Source: Shewanella decolorationis S12
Lineage (GTDB): Bacteria > Pseudomonadota > Gammaproteobacteria > Enterobacterales > Shewanellaceae
DNA: 64,000 bases
Assembly (NCBI RefSeq): GCF_000485795.1
Contig: NZ_AXZL01000068.1
Location: 124,001 to 188,000 of the forward strand
Direction: 5' to 3'
The notes below the pieces were generated by a model. The model had not been told where the DNA came from. It saw only the letters and a program-made list of their open reading frames with translations, and made no database searches. Positions 63,601-64,000 of the stretch are shown here, piece after piece. Made by a program: the position numbers and the translations under genes. Each line of letters starts with the position of its first letter. The first letter of the stretch is position 1.

Positions 63601-64000
63601 TTAGGACCGCGTATGTATCCCATCGGCCAAGCGGGCTAATTGACTAAGATCGGCGCCTACAATGGCAGGTAAATGCTCGCTGATTTTCTCAATCGGCCAG
63701 TCCCACCACGCAATGGCGAGTAATTTGTCTATTACTTCTGGCTCGAATCGCAATTTAATCACAGTCGCGGGGTTACCGCCGACGATGGCATAGGGCGGCA
63801 CATCCTTAGTGACCACGGCTTGACTGGCGATAATGGCGCCGTGGCCAATGTTTACTCCAGGCATAATGGTGGCGTTATAACCTATCCACACATCATGGCC
63901 TATGCGGGTGTCGCCCTTAAAGGGTAAATCCTCGGGCGCTGGCGCCGCCTTCTCCCAACCATTGCCGAAGATATAAAAGGGATAAGTGGAAAAGCCCGAC
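63601..64000 (-). CDS. CatB/Vat-type acetyltransferase, partial
   Basis: The minus-strand gene ends at 63601 and runs off the window end, so only its C-terminal 133 residues are seen. The visible part has the left-handed beta-helix hexapeptides ([20 protein letters not shown]) and the hallmark [20 protein letters not shown], followed by [20 protein letters not shown]. This is the xenobiotic acyltransferase family (streptogramin or chloramphenicol CatB-like), which acetylates hydroxyl groups using acetyl-CoA. The catalytic histidine is probably in IGHDVW. Real substrate may be a sugar or drug; the N-terminus outside the window would decide. Confidence 0.88.
   Translation of the reverse strand, partial: SGFSTYPFYIFGNGWEKAAPAPEDLPFKGDTRIGHDVWIGYNATIMPGVNIGHGAIIASQAVVTKDVPPYAIVGGNPATVIKLRFEPEVIDKLLAIAWWDWPIEKISEHLPAIVGADLSQLARLADGIHTRS

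Overview
The window reads as a chromosomal segment of a Shewanella-type gammaproteobacterium. The clearest signs are a contiguous oleA-oleB-oleC-oleD olefin operon, a pst operon with the enlarged PstC and PstA seen in marine gammaproteobacteria, and small families typical of Shewanella (DUF3624, DUF1289, DUF2797, DUF1415, DUF502, a large monoheme cytochrome). From memory, gene content and order resemble Shewanella oneidensis MR-1 around SO_1698 to SO_1760. No alignment was run, and the exact species is not claimed. No tRNA, rRNA, CRISPR array, prophage or intact insertion sequence was seen.

Layout. 0-6 kb (minus strand): a membrane-anchored winged-helix/P-loop/TPR regulator, with the start of a small DP-EP-like protein gene just downstream, then a secreted alpha/beta hydrolase and its lipoprotein partner. 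6.4-12.3 kb (plus): a small unknown protein, a TetR-HlyD-ABC-permease efflux operon, and an acetyl-CoA hydrolase/CoA-transferase. 12.5-15.2 kb: SseB-like, NTF2-fold immunity, DUF4303 and SUKH-like genes with no toxin nearby. 15.2-22.7 kb: housekeeping and transport genes (DUF1415, LysE, a DUF4136-like lipoprotein, VOC, DUF2797, esterase, EamA, GcvR-like). 22.7-28.6 kb: Pho box, pstC, pstA, pstB and phoU. 29-36 kb: a more A+T-rich accessory stretch with DUF3137, a SUKH immunity gene, a transposase remnant, an EamA/LysR divergent pair, an unknown gene with Imm49, and a cold-shock-domain membrane protein. 36-42.5 kb: a VOC gene with a MITE-like element upstream, DUF502, a BCCT transporter, YajD, DUF1289 and a methyltransferase. 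42.7-48.4 kb: oleABCD plus DUF3624. 48.8-56.2 kb: TerC, a periplasmic monoheme cytochrome, and an ABC ATPase with a giant permease/M1-aminopeptidase fusion. 56.2-64 kb: a degenerate second MITE copy, a phospho-sugar mutase, VOC, a GyrI-like/YafY pair, a solute-binding-like protein, AraC with AzlCD, and an acetyltransferase cut by the window edge.

How genes work together. PstCAB import phosphate and PhoU signals sufficiency; the Pho box puts them under PhoB, and no pstS is nearby. OleA condenses two acyl-CoAs, OleD reduces the product, OleC closes a beta-lactone and OleB decarboxylates it to a long-chain olefin. AzlC and AzlD form an amino-acid exporter probably controlled by the adjacent AraC protein. 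The most unusual material is the two toxin-less immunity clusters, the mosaic regulator next to a possible self-cleaving peptidase, the ABC/M1 fusion, and the MITE family with two copies.
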